Origin: Tunturiibacter gelidiferens
Lineage (GTDB): Bacteria; Acidobacteriota; Terriglobia; Terriglobales; Acidobacteriaceae
Direction: 5' to 3'
DNA length: 64,000 bases
NCBI RefSeq assembly: GCF_014201335.1
Contig: NZ_JACHEB010000005.1
Span: forward strand, 310,001-374,000
Shown here piece after piece: positions 45,298 through 53,155 of the stretch. A model generated the notes under the pieces. It was not told the DNA's origin. It saw only the letters and a list, made by a program, of their open reading frames with translations, and ran no database searches. The position numbers were made by a program, and so were the translations under genes. How positions within the stretch are numbered: the first letter of the stretch is position 1; each line of letters begins with the position of its first letter.

Positions 45298-46653
45298 CTA
45301 CTCAACAATGATCTGTGTCGGATGAGAACCATTCGCTACAGCCACCGCACAGGTAGGCAATGCGCCCGATGGGAACGGCGTATTCTGCACCTGCTTCAAC
45401 GTTCCATTTTGGGGAGCCAGTTGCATCGCCGAGACGTCGCCCTCCAGGTTATTCGACGTATAGAGATAAATGCCTAAAGCCGGTTCGATCGTCACACACG
45501 TCGGACCTGTCCCGGTAGCCGTCGAAGCAGATGTAATTGCCCCCGTCGCATTGCCTGAGTTTTGGTCGATCGTATACGCGCCAACTGTGCCCGACGAGAA
45601 GTTCGCAACATACAGGAACTTGCCCCGCGGATCGACCGTCACTCCGACTGGGAATATGCCTGTCGGAAACTGGTTGTTGATCATCGGCGTCAGCGAACCA
45701 TCCGCATTGGTCGTATTTCCAAACAGTACGTTTTGAGCCTGATCCGTGACATACACGAACCGGGAAGAGGGGTCTTCGGCAATGGCACTCGGCGTCGTCC
45801 CCGCGCCAAAACCAGCCGCCACTGTCTTTCCCGTAGCATCCGTCGTGATCGTTGTCCCAGGAGTAGGAGTCAAGACGCCAGTCGACATGTTCTGTGAGAA
45901 GCTGAGCAACGCAGCCTTCGGCGTAGTCGGAGTCTCTTGGTCGATAACGTACGCAAACACGGTCTGGAGGCCCGAACCTGAACCGTCCGTCAACGTGCAG
46001 GTCGGATTTCCCGCATTGTAAGAAGCCGCTGGCTCACAACGAGGACGGCTGACCACAATCCCAACCGGCGTATTGCCAACCGGAACGTAGTTGCGAGAGG
46101 TCGTCGTTCCAACCGTCGTATTTGCAACAGCCGCTCCGAGCGAGCCATCCTTGTTGATCGGGAAGATCGTCACGCCACCTGGCCCAGGCGACGCGGTCGA
46201 GTACAGCTGTTGTCCTTGTGGCCCCAACTGGTACTGGAATGTGACGTAAAGAAATGCTCCCGCCGCATCCATTGCAATCGAGGTAGCGTTGCTGCCCGTC
46301 ACGTTGTAGGTGTTCTGCAGATAAATTTTTCCATCGGTTCCGATCGCATACTCACCGATCGTCGAATCGTCGTGATTGACGACATAGAGATTCAACCCGT
46401 TCGGCGAAGCCACAAGGGTCAGAGGATTTCTACCGGCCGGTATCGGTGAATCCGCCAGCGGTGTCAACGAACCGATCTGGAAGTCCACCGCGTACGCATT
46501 GATCCCACCGTTTGGAGACGAGCTCGTCAACGGTTTTGCAGTCGTCACATATACATACGCCAGCGTGTAATCACGGCTGCATGCCGTAACGCTCACCAAC
46601 GCAAAAGATAAAATCGAGGCCACGGTCCCGCGGCCCATCTTATTCCACTTCAT
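45298..46653 (-). CDS. Beta-propeller (lactonase-like) lipoprotein
   Basis: 451 residues. Signal sequence with lipobox SVTAC, then repeated blades of about 45-55 residues with LYVVNHDDSTIGEYAI, FVYVTDQAQNVL and FLYVANFSSGTVGAYTI patterns, characteristic of the YncE/lactonase beta-propeller group. Membrane-anchored, probably facing the periplasm or the outside. Catalytic lactonase residues cannot be assigned; a binding role is equally possible. Tandem paralogue at 46759. Confidence 0.85.
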   Translation of the reverse strand: MKWNKMGRGTVASILSFALVSVTACSRDYTLAYVYVTTAKPLTSSSPNGGINAYAVDFQIGSLTPLADSPIPAGRNPLTLVASPNGLNLYVVNHDDSTIGEYAIGTDGKIYLQNTYNVTGSNATSIAMDAAGAFLYVTFQYQLGPQGQQLYSTASPGPGGVTIFPINKDGSLGAAVANTTVGTTTSRNYVPVGNTPVGIVVSRPRCEPAASYNAGNPTCTLTDGSGSGLQTVFAYVIDQETPTTPKAALLSFSQNMSTGVLTPTPGTTITTDATGKTVAAGFGAGTTPSAIAEDPSSRFVYVTDQAQNVLFGNTTNADGSLTPMINNQFPTGIFPVGVTVDPRGKFLYVANFSSGTVGAYTIDQNSGNATGAITSASTATGTGPTCVTIEPALGIYLYTSNNLEGDVSAMQLAPQNGTLKQVQNTPFPSGALPTCAVAVANGSHPTQIIVE

Positions 46654-46758
46654 GCTTACCTAACTCCGGGGCAAATCGTTTCCGCCCGTTCCTGCTGTCC
46701 CGCTACTCAGGATTCATGTGGACACCCTGCCATGATTCTCCAGCTGCCGTCCTGCCAG

Positions 46759-48027
46759 CTAGTCTACGTTTCCGCTTACTGCGAGGCACGTCGCTTGTCC
46801 GGTCGCCGTGAAGGTAGATCCTCGACGTAGATCCGAGAGCGTGCCTGTCGTAGAGATCTGCTTGCCAGTCACCGTCCCATCTCCATTTGACGTATAGACG
46901 TATTGAAATGACGGATCCTCAACCATACAAACCGGTCCCGCGCCCACTGTGTATGGGTTGTTCCCGGGATCGTTCAGCTCCTGTAGCTGTCCGGTCGTCT
47001 GAATTGTGAATGCTGAAATCGAGCTGTTGGGATTTGTTGTATTGGTCGTCGACTGATTCGCAACATATACAAATTTATTTTTGCTATCAACCAGAGAATA
47101 AACCGGATTCGCCGCCGGAGAGATGTTCCCAACCGCTCCACCTGTGATCGTGTTCAACGAACACGAGGTGGCGCCGACAGTAAAGGGTAGAACTTGTCCT
47201 GGGCTGTTCGCGTTGGGGGCGCCTGCATCGGTAATATAGACGTTGCTTCCGCCTGTAATGATCGACGTCGGCCGCACCGCTCCCGAGTTGAACTTCTGCG
47301 TTGTCGTCAACGTCAGCTGCCCCGATGTCCCTACAGCGTAGGGTGAGACCGTCTGGTCGGCAGTGTTCAGCGTAAGCACGCACGAGCCAGCTACAGCCAA
47401 CATTGTCGGCGTCTGCCCAACGGGGAAGTAAGTAATCTGCAGACCCGTCACTGGATCTTTGATCTGCTGGTTCAACACCAGGGTCAGCCGCCCTGTATTT
47501 GGATCAATCGAGAATACAGTGATGTCCCCATTCGAAGGAGCCGGAGGATTGGGGTCGGCCGGAGTCCCGGTCGGAGGCGGAGCCTGCTGGTCCAATACAT
47601 ACAGGAAATTTCCCGTCGAATCGTGAGCCGCCCAGACAGGGTTGGTCCCCTGGCTCTGGAAGCATTGCTGGAAGGTCAGCACACCCTGGCCGCCAACGCT
47701 GAACTCGCTGATGCTGCCAGCAGTGCCGCACGGCAAACCCGCGGATGGTCCGTTCCCACCGCCCCTGTTGACCACGTAAATGAAGCGGCCGCCCGGCTTC
47801 ACCACGATCGACACCGGGTTTGCCCCGCCAGAGGTGAACGGCGAGTGAGGAATTGCCGTCAGATTTCCCGTGAAGTCATCGATCTTGAAACCTGCGATCT
47901 GGTTGTACTGCGTTCCAAGAACCCACATGAACCCAATCGTGCCACCACCGCACGCCGTCATGCCCAGACCCATCGCTACGGACACTACCAAGGCCATTGC
48001 TACACGGCCAATCCTGCTCAACTTCAT
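46759..48027 (-). CDS. Beta-propeller (lactonase-like) lipoprotein
   Basis: 422 residues, paralogous to 45298-46653 and 105 bases upstream of it on the same strand. Lipobox MTAC, then blades with FIYVVNRGGGN, FLYVLDQQ, FVYVANQSTTN and YVYTSNGDGTV. A tandem duplication with considerable divergence is inferred. Function unknown. Long leader region upstream (about 350 bases) to the MCE gene. Confidence 0.85.
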   Translation of the reverse strand: MKLSRIGRVAMALVVSVAMGLGMTACGGGTIGFMWVLGTQYNQIAGFKIDDFTGNLTAIPHSPFTSGGANPVSIVVKPGGRFIYVVNRGGGNGPSAGLPCGTAGSISEFSVGGQGVLTFQQCFQSQGTNPVWAAHDSTGNFLYVLDQQAPPPTGTPADPNPPAPSNGDITVFSIDPNTGRLTLVLNQQIKDPVTGLQITYFPVGQTPTMLAVAGSCVLTLNTADQTVSPYAVGTSGQLTLTTTQKFNSGAVRPTSIITGGSNVYITDAGAPNANSPGQVLPFTVGATSCSLNTITGGAVGNISPAANPVYSLVDSKNKFVYVANQSTTNTTNPNSSISAFTIQTTGQLQELNDPGNNPYTVGAGPVCMVEDPSFQYVYTSNGDGTVTGKQISTTGTLSDLRRGSTFTATGQATCLAVSGNVD

Positions 48028-48385
48028 GCGCTTCCTTAATCCTCGCCAATGAACGTCTTCCGTCCACCTTTTGCCGCGAGCAACTCTGTAGGGTACGATT
48101 CCTTCGCTTATTGTAGAAGCTGTCGCGACTTTGTGCCACTTATGGCGCTCATTCTGACTGATCTATCCTTCTCGCAGCCAGTCACCACACCATGGTTACC
48201 GCCTCATTCCAGCCCCGTAGAGAACATATCCCTCCGAAGATGGAGAAGAACTTGTCCCTCACTTACGATCGTGCTTCCCCAAAAGTCGAAGCTGCGAACA
48301 AGACAACGCATCGCAGCGCTAGTGTTCCACCAAAGAAAAGGGCTCAAGCCAAAGCCCGAACCCTTCAATGCTCGCAGCACATCTC
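48028..48385. other. Gap between the MCE and beta-propeller genes
   Basis: 358 bases. Apart from the MCE terminator hairpin at 48338-48365, nothing recognisable; no ORF with supported start and family. Confidence 0.5.
48338..48365 (-). terminator. Terminator of the MCE gene
   Basis: Minus strand AAGGGTTC ... GAGCCCTT stem with a 12-base loop, followed by TTCTTTGG; 21 bases after the MCE stop. It includes one G-U pair. Confidence 0.65.
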
Positions 48386-49471
48386 CTAGAAGATCTTGAG
48401 ATGAATCGTCAAATACTTCTTCGGATCGCTTCGAATTGTCTTCACCAAGTCTGTGCTCGCCTCGAGCAACTTATTCAGGTTCGTGTAGGCAGCGTCATCA
48501 GTCACCAGCTTGCCCAGAGTTCCACGACCATCATTTACGCCGGTAACCAGCGTATTCACCTGCGTTAGTGTGTTGCTCAGGTCCTGGCGAAACTTAGGAT
48601 CCTTTAGCATCAGCCCCAGGCCGCCCTTACCAGCATCCGCGTCAGCCAGCAACGAGTTCGCGTGAGCCAAAGACGAGTTCAGATTTGTGTAAAGGGTGTC
48701 GTCCTTGATCAGCTTACCCGCGGTCCCCTTACCACTATTAATGCCATCCGCAATATTCTCTAGCTTTACAACAGTGTCATTCAAGTTGTTATAGAGAGTA
48801 TCGTCGTGAAGCAGCTTACCGACCGACCCTTGCCCAGCATTCAAATTCTTCACAAGCCTCTGCAGTTGATCGACAGTATTATCCACCTTGTTAATCAGAT
48901 CAGGATTATTGATCAGCTGCCCAATGGTGCCCTTACCAGACTGAATGTTGTCGACGATCACATTCGCCTTCGCCAGAATTACATTCAGACTTTCAATTGT
49001 CCCCTGGCTCGCCTTCACCACATCGGTCAAACTCGGCGTCTCCAGCGTCTTCAATACATCCCCGTCCTGCAGCGGCGGCCCGACGGCAAACTGGCTGTTG
49101 ATATCCACTACCGTATCGCCCAGCACTCCCACCGTCGACAGTGAAGCTTTCGAGTCTTTCTTCAGGTTGGTGGCGAACTTTTCGTTCATCTTCATTACAA
49201 CCTTCACCGGAGTCAGCTTGTGCTCGGGCGCATTATCAATTGTTACTGCTTTCACTGTCCCGATCGTCACGCCCTCCAGGTTCACTGCTGCACCTGTCTT
49301 TAGCCCGGCCGAATTCGCGAAGAACGTCGTAACCGTCAGCTTATGCGAGAAAATTCCCAGCCCCGACGAGCTCGTCATCAGGAACAGCAGCGTCACCAGC
49401 ACTATCGTCGAAATCAGTACAATCACGCCCACCTTCAACTGCGACCACCGTACCTCCTGCTGGCTGGGCAT
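48386..49471 (-). CDS. MCE/MlaD family protein with five 34-residue C-terminal repeats
   Basis: 361 residues: one N-terminal TM helix (LKVGVIVLISTIVLVTLLFL), an MCE domain (TTFFANSAGLKTGAAVNLEG, VGVLGDTVVDI), then a helical tail. In the tail the motif GKGT.GKL..D..L..NL recurs with the glycines at residues 179, 213, 247, 281 and 315, an exact 34-residue period. Family members bind lipids and shuttle phospholipid or sterol between membranes with an MlaEF-type ABC unit; no such partner genes lie next to it. Start ATG with AGGAG upstream. Confidence 0.9.
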   Translation of the reverse strand: MPSQQEVRWSQLKVGVIVLISTIVLVTLLFLMTSSSGLGIFSHKLTVTTFFANSAGLKTGAAVNLEGVTIGTVKAVTIDNAPEHKLTPVKVVMKMNEKFATNLKKDSKASLSTVGVLGDTVVDINSQFAVGPPLQDGDVLKTLETPSLTDVVKASQGTIESLNVILAKANVIVDNIQSGKGTIGQLINNPDLINKVDNTVDQLQRLVKNLNAGQGSVGKLLHDDTLYNNLNDTVVKLENIADGINSGKGTAGKLIKDDTLYTNLNSSLAHANSLLADADAGKGGLGLMLKDPKFRQDLSNTLTQVNTLVTGVNDGRGTLGKLVTDDAAYTNLNKLLEASTDLVKTIRSDPKKYLTIHLKIF

Positions 49472-49692
49472 AGCTCTCCTTTAAGATCGTTTTCACAAAA
49501 ATCCACCGACACGGCGTTACATTGCCGCTCCCACCTCTAGCGCGATCAGGGTGTCAGTAACTAGGAGAATACATTACCCTCGCACCCCATCGACCCAAGA
49601 AAACTCCAGGGACCGCATCGCGTTAAAGTGCTCGATTTCGAATGGATGCGCGAATCGCTCGATTGGTTTCAACTTCCACAACCTATTGCCTT

Positions 49693-50073
49693 TCAATCCT
49701 CCGCCACCACGACCGCCATCGCCAACTCTCTGCTGTGGGTCAAGCTTAGCTGCATCCTGCGCACTCCCATCGCCCCCGCCAACTCTGCTGCACGCCCACT
49801 CAAGTGCAGCGTCGGCCGGCCATTCGCCTCGCGCCGGACTTCAAGTTCTTTCCACGTGACTCCCCGGCTGATCCCCGTGCCCAGTGCCTTTGCCCCGGCC
49901 TCTTTCGCGGCGAACCGAGCCGCAAAGCTTTCAGCCGCGTTCTTCTTCTTACGCAGGCAATAGGCGATCTCTCCTGTGGTGAAGACCCGCTCCAAAAATC
50001 GCTCTCCGAACCGGTCAATACTCACTTCGATCCGTTTCGTCTCCATCAAATCCGTTCCCACTCCCAGCACCAT
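49693..50073 (-). CDS. acpS: Holo-[acyl-carrier-protein] synthase
   Basis: 126 residues, trimeric Mg-dependent phosphopantetheinyl transferase activating ACP. GVGTDLMETKRIE holds the metal Asp, FAARFAAKEAGAKALGTG the second metal-binding Glu and the CoA-binding Lys. Length normal. It is alone on the minus strand. Confidence 0.95.
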   Translation of the reverse strand: MVLGVGTDLMETKRIEVSIDRFGERFLERVFTTGEIAYCLRKKKNAAESFAARFAAKEAGAKALGTGISRGVTWKELEVRREANGRPTLHLSGRAAELAGAMGVRRMQLSLTHSRELAMAVVVAED

Positions 50074-50203
50074 AAAGACCTCGCTCCCACTATCCTCCTA
50101 CACCCGCGTAAATCAGCGGTACACAAACGCGACAGAACATGCAGATTCACAAATCTCTAACCCAAGTCATCTCTTTTCAACATCATCAAATCCGGATACC
50201 CAC

Positions 50204-50671
50204 ATGACCACCGTACCCCGCCTGAGACTCACGCTTCCCCCCTCCCCTTCCGATGAACACGCTATCGGCATACACACTTCGATCGGCAGAGGCTCAAAAC
50301 ATCCCATGCAATCGCTTGATATTCAGGGCTTCAGCTACGAAGAGCGCCAAGGTATCCTGCCCTCGCTCACCTCAGCCTTTGCAGATTGCGGAGGCTGGCT
50401 CCTCAACCGCAAAACGCTCTCTCCCACCACCATGGAGTTCCGCGTCGAGATTCAGCTCCGCGCCGTCGTCGACCTCTACGCATCCATCATCGCCTCCGGC
50501 CTCGAGCTCACCCGCGCCGGACACCTCGGCTTTACCCACCTCTGCACCTGCCGCAAAAACCTCACCGCCCCGTCTGAGTTGGGCCAGATCGTGACCATAC
50601 GCTTGGAGATCAGCTTCCTCGAAGACGCCACCCTTCAGTCTCTGTTCCTCTCTGCCGGAGACCGCGCATGA
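50204..50671 (+). CDS. Conserved hypothetical protein
   Basis: 155 residues, probably cytosolic, no signal peptide or TM. Contains ADCGGWLLNRKTLSPTTMEF and AVVDLYASIIASGLELTRAG; the alternation of beta strands and helices is compatible with an ACT/ferredoxin-like fold. No family recognised. Start ATG 50204 by composition; the upstream extension of the frame overlaps the acpS 5' side. Convergent with the FapF-like gene 17 bases later. Confidence 0.6.
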   Translation: MTTVPRLRLTLPPSPSDEHAIGIHTSIGRGSKHPMQSLDIQGFSYEERQGILPSLTSAFADCGGWLLNRKTLSPTTMEFRVEIQLRAVVDLYASIIASGLELTRAGHLGFTHLCTCRKNLTAPSELGQIVTIRLEISFLEDATLQSLFLSAGDRA

Positions 50672-50688
50672 CCTTTCCTGCATCAGGC

Positions 50689-51969
50689 CTAATGCACGTC
50701 TAGCTTCCTTGGTTTCTGCCCCCACAGCCCCAACCGAAACGGAACCCCCACAGAGAACTGCAGATTCGGCGTATCCGGTGTCAGCCCCACGCCAAAGCTC
50801 AGATCGATCGTTCGCCCTGGCGCATAGACATAGCTTGTTCCCAATCGCAACGAACCCTCTACTAAGTACGACGCCGGAATATCAACTCCGTTCAATGTGG
50901 TGCTGCGTGTAAATCGCTGATCCCACCCCACCGTCATCGACACTTCTGGATTCAACGCCAGAATAGAGCCTAACTGGAAGCCAATTGCATCACCCGGGTT
51001 GAAGTGTCCTACCATCGTCGCGGCGGGGTTATTCGGATCGTTTGCTGAAATCGTGTGGGTGCCGCTCAAGTTAGCCGTATAAGAGAGATTCCCAAAGAAC
51101 ACCACCGGGTCGCTGGACTTTGCCACAGTCAGATTCCCCTGAATAGCATTGAACCCGGTTCCGAGAGCCAACTGGCTGCTTTGCAAGTTGTACGGATCTT
51201 TTCCCGTCGTCGATTTAAAACGCACGTTCGCCAGCATGTCTGGAACTTTTCCATGTTCGGTCGTTAGCTGCCGTGAAAGCCCTGCAGCGATATCGCCCAA
51301 CCCGAAGCTGCTCGATGAGGTTTGGACGTTTGTAGCGTCCACCGTTCGAATCTGTTCATATCCATAGGGGACGACAAACTCACCTTGGAACTTATGCGGT
51401 AACCCCAGTCTCGCGGTCATACTCGGCAACAGGTAGTCTCCCCGCACGCGCTCTGAAGTGATATCGCCCACCACCAGCACCGGCAGCAACGCAAATCCAT
51501 TGACCGTCAGATGGTCCGATGAGGCACTGAAATAAGAGGTAGTGTTGTCGATCTCCAGCGTCCCGGAAGGTAGCAGTAATCCGCCTCGCACAATCAAAGC
51601 CTGATCAAGTGCCTCCGTCGCCTGCCGCTCCGTGGTGTCGTAGGTCGAGGTCGACACGACCGAATTGATCACGCGACTGCTTGAAGCAGCCGGTAATGCA
51701 GGACGCTCATCAGCTCTCGCCGGGGTGGTATATCCACCATTGACGCGCCACTCCAACTCATTCATTCGCTCCAACAGATTGCGGATGATGGCATCGCGCT
51801 CTCGCAGCGCCTCCTGGAGCTTCAAATCAGTCGGATCTCTCCCCGGGGTCGTGGCCTTGGCAACCTCCTGTGGCTGCGATTGTCCTTTAGTGGGTGTTGT
51901 CTGCGCCAGCAGCGGTCCCGCGCCAACCGCCATCAACACAATGCCTGGTAAGAATCTTTGCAGCGACAT
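50689..51969 (-). CDS. FapF-like outer-membrane beta-barrel with N-terminal coiled coil
   Basis: 426 residues. Signal peptide ending near GPLLAQ, short Pro/Gln/Thr-rich segment, a coiled coil (LKLQEALRERDAIIRNLLER, MNELEWRV), a linker, then about 300 residues of amphipathic beta strands with alternating patterns (GTLEIDNTTSYFSAS, LNGVDIPASYLVEGSLRLGT) as in the phenol-MetA/FapF barrel group. This order, coiled coil before the barrel, is that of FapF, the secretion pore of the Pseudomonas amyloid system. Last gene of the operon; start at ATG 51969, 17 bases after the C39 gene. Identification rests on architecture plus the neighbours. Confidence 0.72.
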   Translation of the reverse strand: MSLQRFLPGIVLMAVGAGPLLAQTTPTKGQSQPQEVAKATTPGRDPTDLKLQEALRERDAIIRNLLERMNELEWRVNGGYTTPARADERPALPAASSSRVINSVVSTSTYDTTERQATEALDQALIVRGGLLLPSGTLEIDNTTSYFSASSDHLTVNGFALLPVLVVGDITSERVRGDYLLPSMTARLGLPHKFQGEFVVPYGYEQIRTVDATNVQTSSSSFGLGDIAAGLSRQLTTEHGKVPDMLANVRFKSTTGKDPYNLQSSQLALGTGFNAIQGNLTVAKSSDPVVFFGNLSYTANLSGTHTISANDPNNPAATMVGHFNPGDAIGFQLGSILALNPEVSMTVGWDQRFTRSTTLNGVDIPASYLVEGSLRLGTSYVYAPGRTIDLSFGVGLTPDTPNLQFSVGVPFRLGLWGQKPRKLDVH

Positions 51970-51985
51970 TGACGCACCTTTCCCC

Positions 51986-52666
51986 TCAGTACAAATAGTT
52001 GCTCGGAGCGACAACCCCGATCTTGCGAGAGATCAGCGATTCATCTGGCACCAGCCCAGCCGCCGCCGGTAGATTTCTTTCCCCAATCATTCTGTCGTCC
52101 GGTGGATGTACTACGAACACAATCCCGTTCTTCCACAGCTTTTGAAACCGGTCCACTCGCATCGTCATATTGCCGAATCCCGGATCGCCCACAATCACAT
52201 GTCCGGCATATATGCCCTTGATCACCACAAAGTGGTCGAACCCTTTCACTCGTATCGGGACGATGACGGAAGTTTTTTCCAGCGCAAGATCTTCAACAGT
52301 CATGCCGCTAAAAGCCTCCGCGTGGTATCCGCGAGCCTCGGCAAAGTGCTTCAGATCAAGCAAAGAAAACCCACCGCGAGAGCGCACGCGACCAGCATCC
52401 ACGCGATGCAGTAGCCAAACCACGATCGAAGTCTCGGGCGTATTGTCTTTGAAGTCGTAAGTGAGCAGCGTGCTCAATGCTGCGGCGCCGCAGCTCACAT
52501 CCCAACGCTGCTTCACCACGCCCTCATTACGAATCTCTTCCAGGCTTCGAATGTTCTTGCTTCCCTGCACCCCCGTCGCGGTGCCGGTATTCTGGCCGCG
52601 TGCGGGGGCGGGGAAGAGAACAACGCTAACCAATCCAGCAAAAAAAATGGATCGAAGACAGTTCAT
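51986..52666 (-). CDS. FapD-like C39 family peptidase, secreted
   Basis: 226 residues with signal peptide (FFAGLVSVVLFPAPARG). Papain-like C39 core: Cys in RWDVSCGAAALSTLL, His in GFDHFVVIKG, Asp in IVGDPGFGNMTM. A stand-alone exported C39 without ABC parts is typical of FapD, which acts in the periplasm during amyloid export. It overlaps the upstream small secreted protein by one base (TGATG), implying translational coupling. Confidence 0.82.
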   Translation of the reverse strand: MNCLRSIFFAGLVSVVLFPAPARGQNTGTATGVQGSKNIRSLEEIRNEGVVKQRWDVSCGAAALSTLLTYDFKDNTPETSIVVWLLHRVDAGRVRSRGGFSLLDLKHFAEARGYHAEAFSGMTVEDLALEKTSVIVPIRVKGFDHFVVIKGIYAGHVIVGDPGFGNMTMRVDRFQKLWKNGIVFVVHPPDDRMIGERNLPAAAGLVPDESLISRKIGVVAPSNYLY

Positions 52667-53079
52667 CAGTGTTTTCCGGCGCCCAGGTTGGACTGCACGA
52701 TAGATCCGACCGTCGAGTTCATATTGACGTTCAAATTCAGCAGCACATTGATGTTCGAGTTCACCGCGTTGATGTTGACTAGCGAGCTCAGATTCTGTTG
52801 CGCGCTGCCGTTCAACGTCAACGTGCCCATATTGGTCGTTGAGGTCAACGGCCCGGTCAGCACCTGCAACGTACCCGCACCTGTCACCAGGCCGTTAGGT
52901 GTTGCTGCCGATCCTTGAAACTGCACGACTCCATTCGACAACCCCGCTGAAACGCCCGCTGCCGTGACTCGATCCATGGCAGCGTCGTTCAGCGGTTGGC
53001 CCGCATGCTTGGTTGAGCTTTGGGCTAGTCCTGCAGTACTCAGCAGCGCAAGACTCGCAATCACTAAAAGACGACTCAT
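52666..53079 (-). CDS. Small secreted Fap-like protein
   Basis: 137 residues. Signal peptide (MSRLLVIASLALLSTAGLA), then LNDAAMDRVTAAG at residues 30-42, a motif also present in the large secreted protein upstream. The C-terminal half, LTLNGSAQQNLSSLVNINAV plus NSNINVLLNLNVN, is Asn/Leu/Val-rich and resembles the GSA..N...INV type of amyloid repeat. It may be a minor or nucleating subunit, or a chaperone like FapA/FapE; which one cannot be decided. Confidence 0.7.
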   Translation of the reverse strand: MSRLLVIASLALLSTAGLAQSSTKHAGQPLNDAAMDRVTAAGVSAGLSNGVVQFQGSAATPNGLVTGAGTLQVLTGPLTSTTNMGTLTLNGSAQQNLSSLVNINAVNSNINVLLNLNVNMNSTVGSIVQSNLGAGKH

Positions 53080-53155
53080 ACATCCTCCTCAAAGCCGTGT
53101 ACAAGGACAGCCCGGGACTCCACCACAAGTGCGGAGTCCCGCTCTGTCGTTGTTT

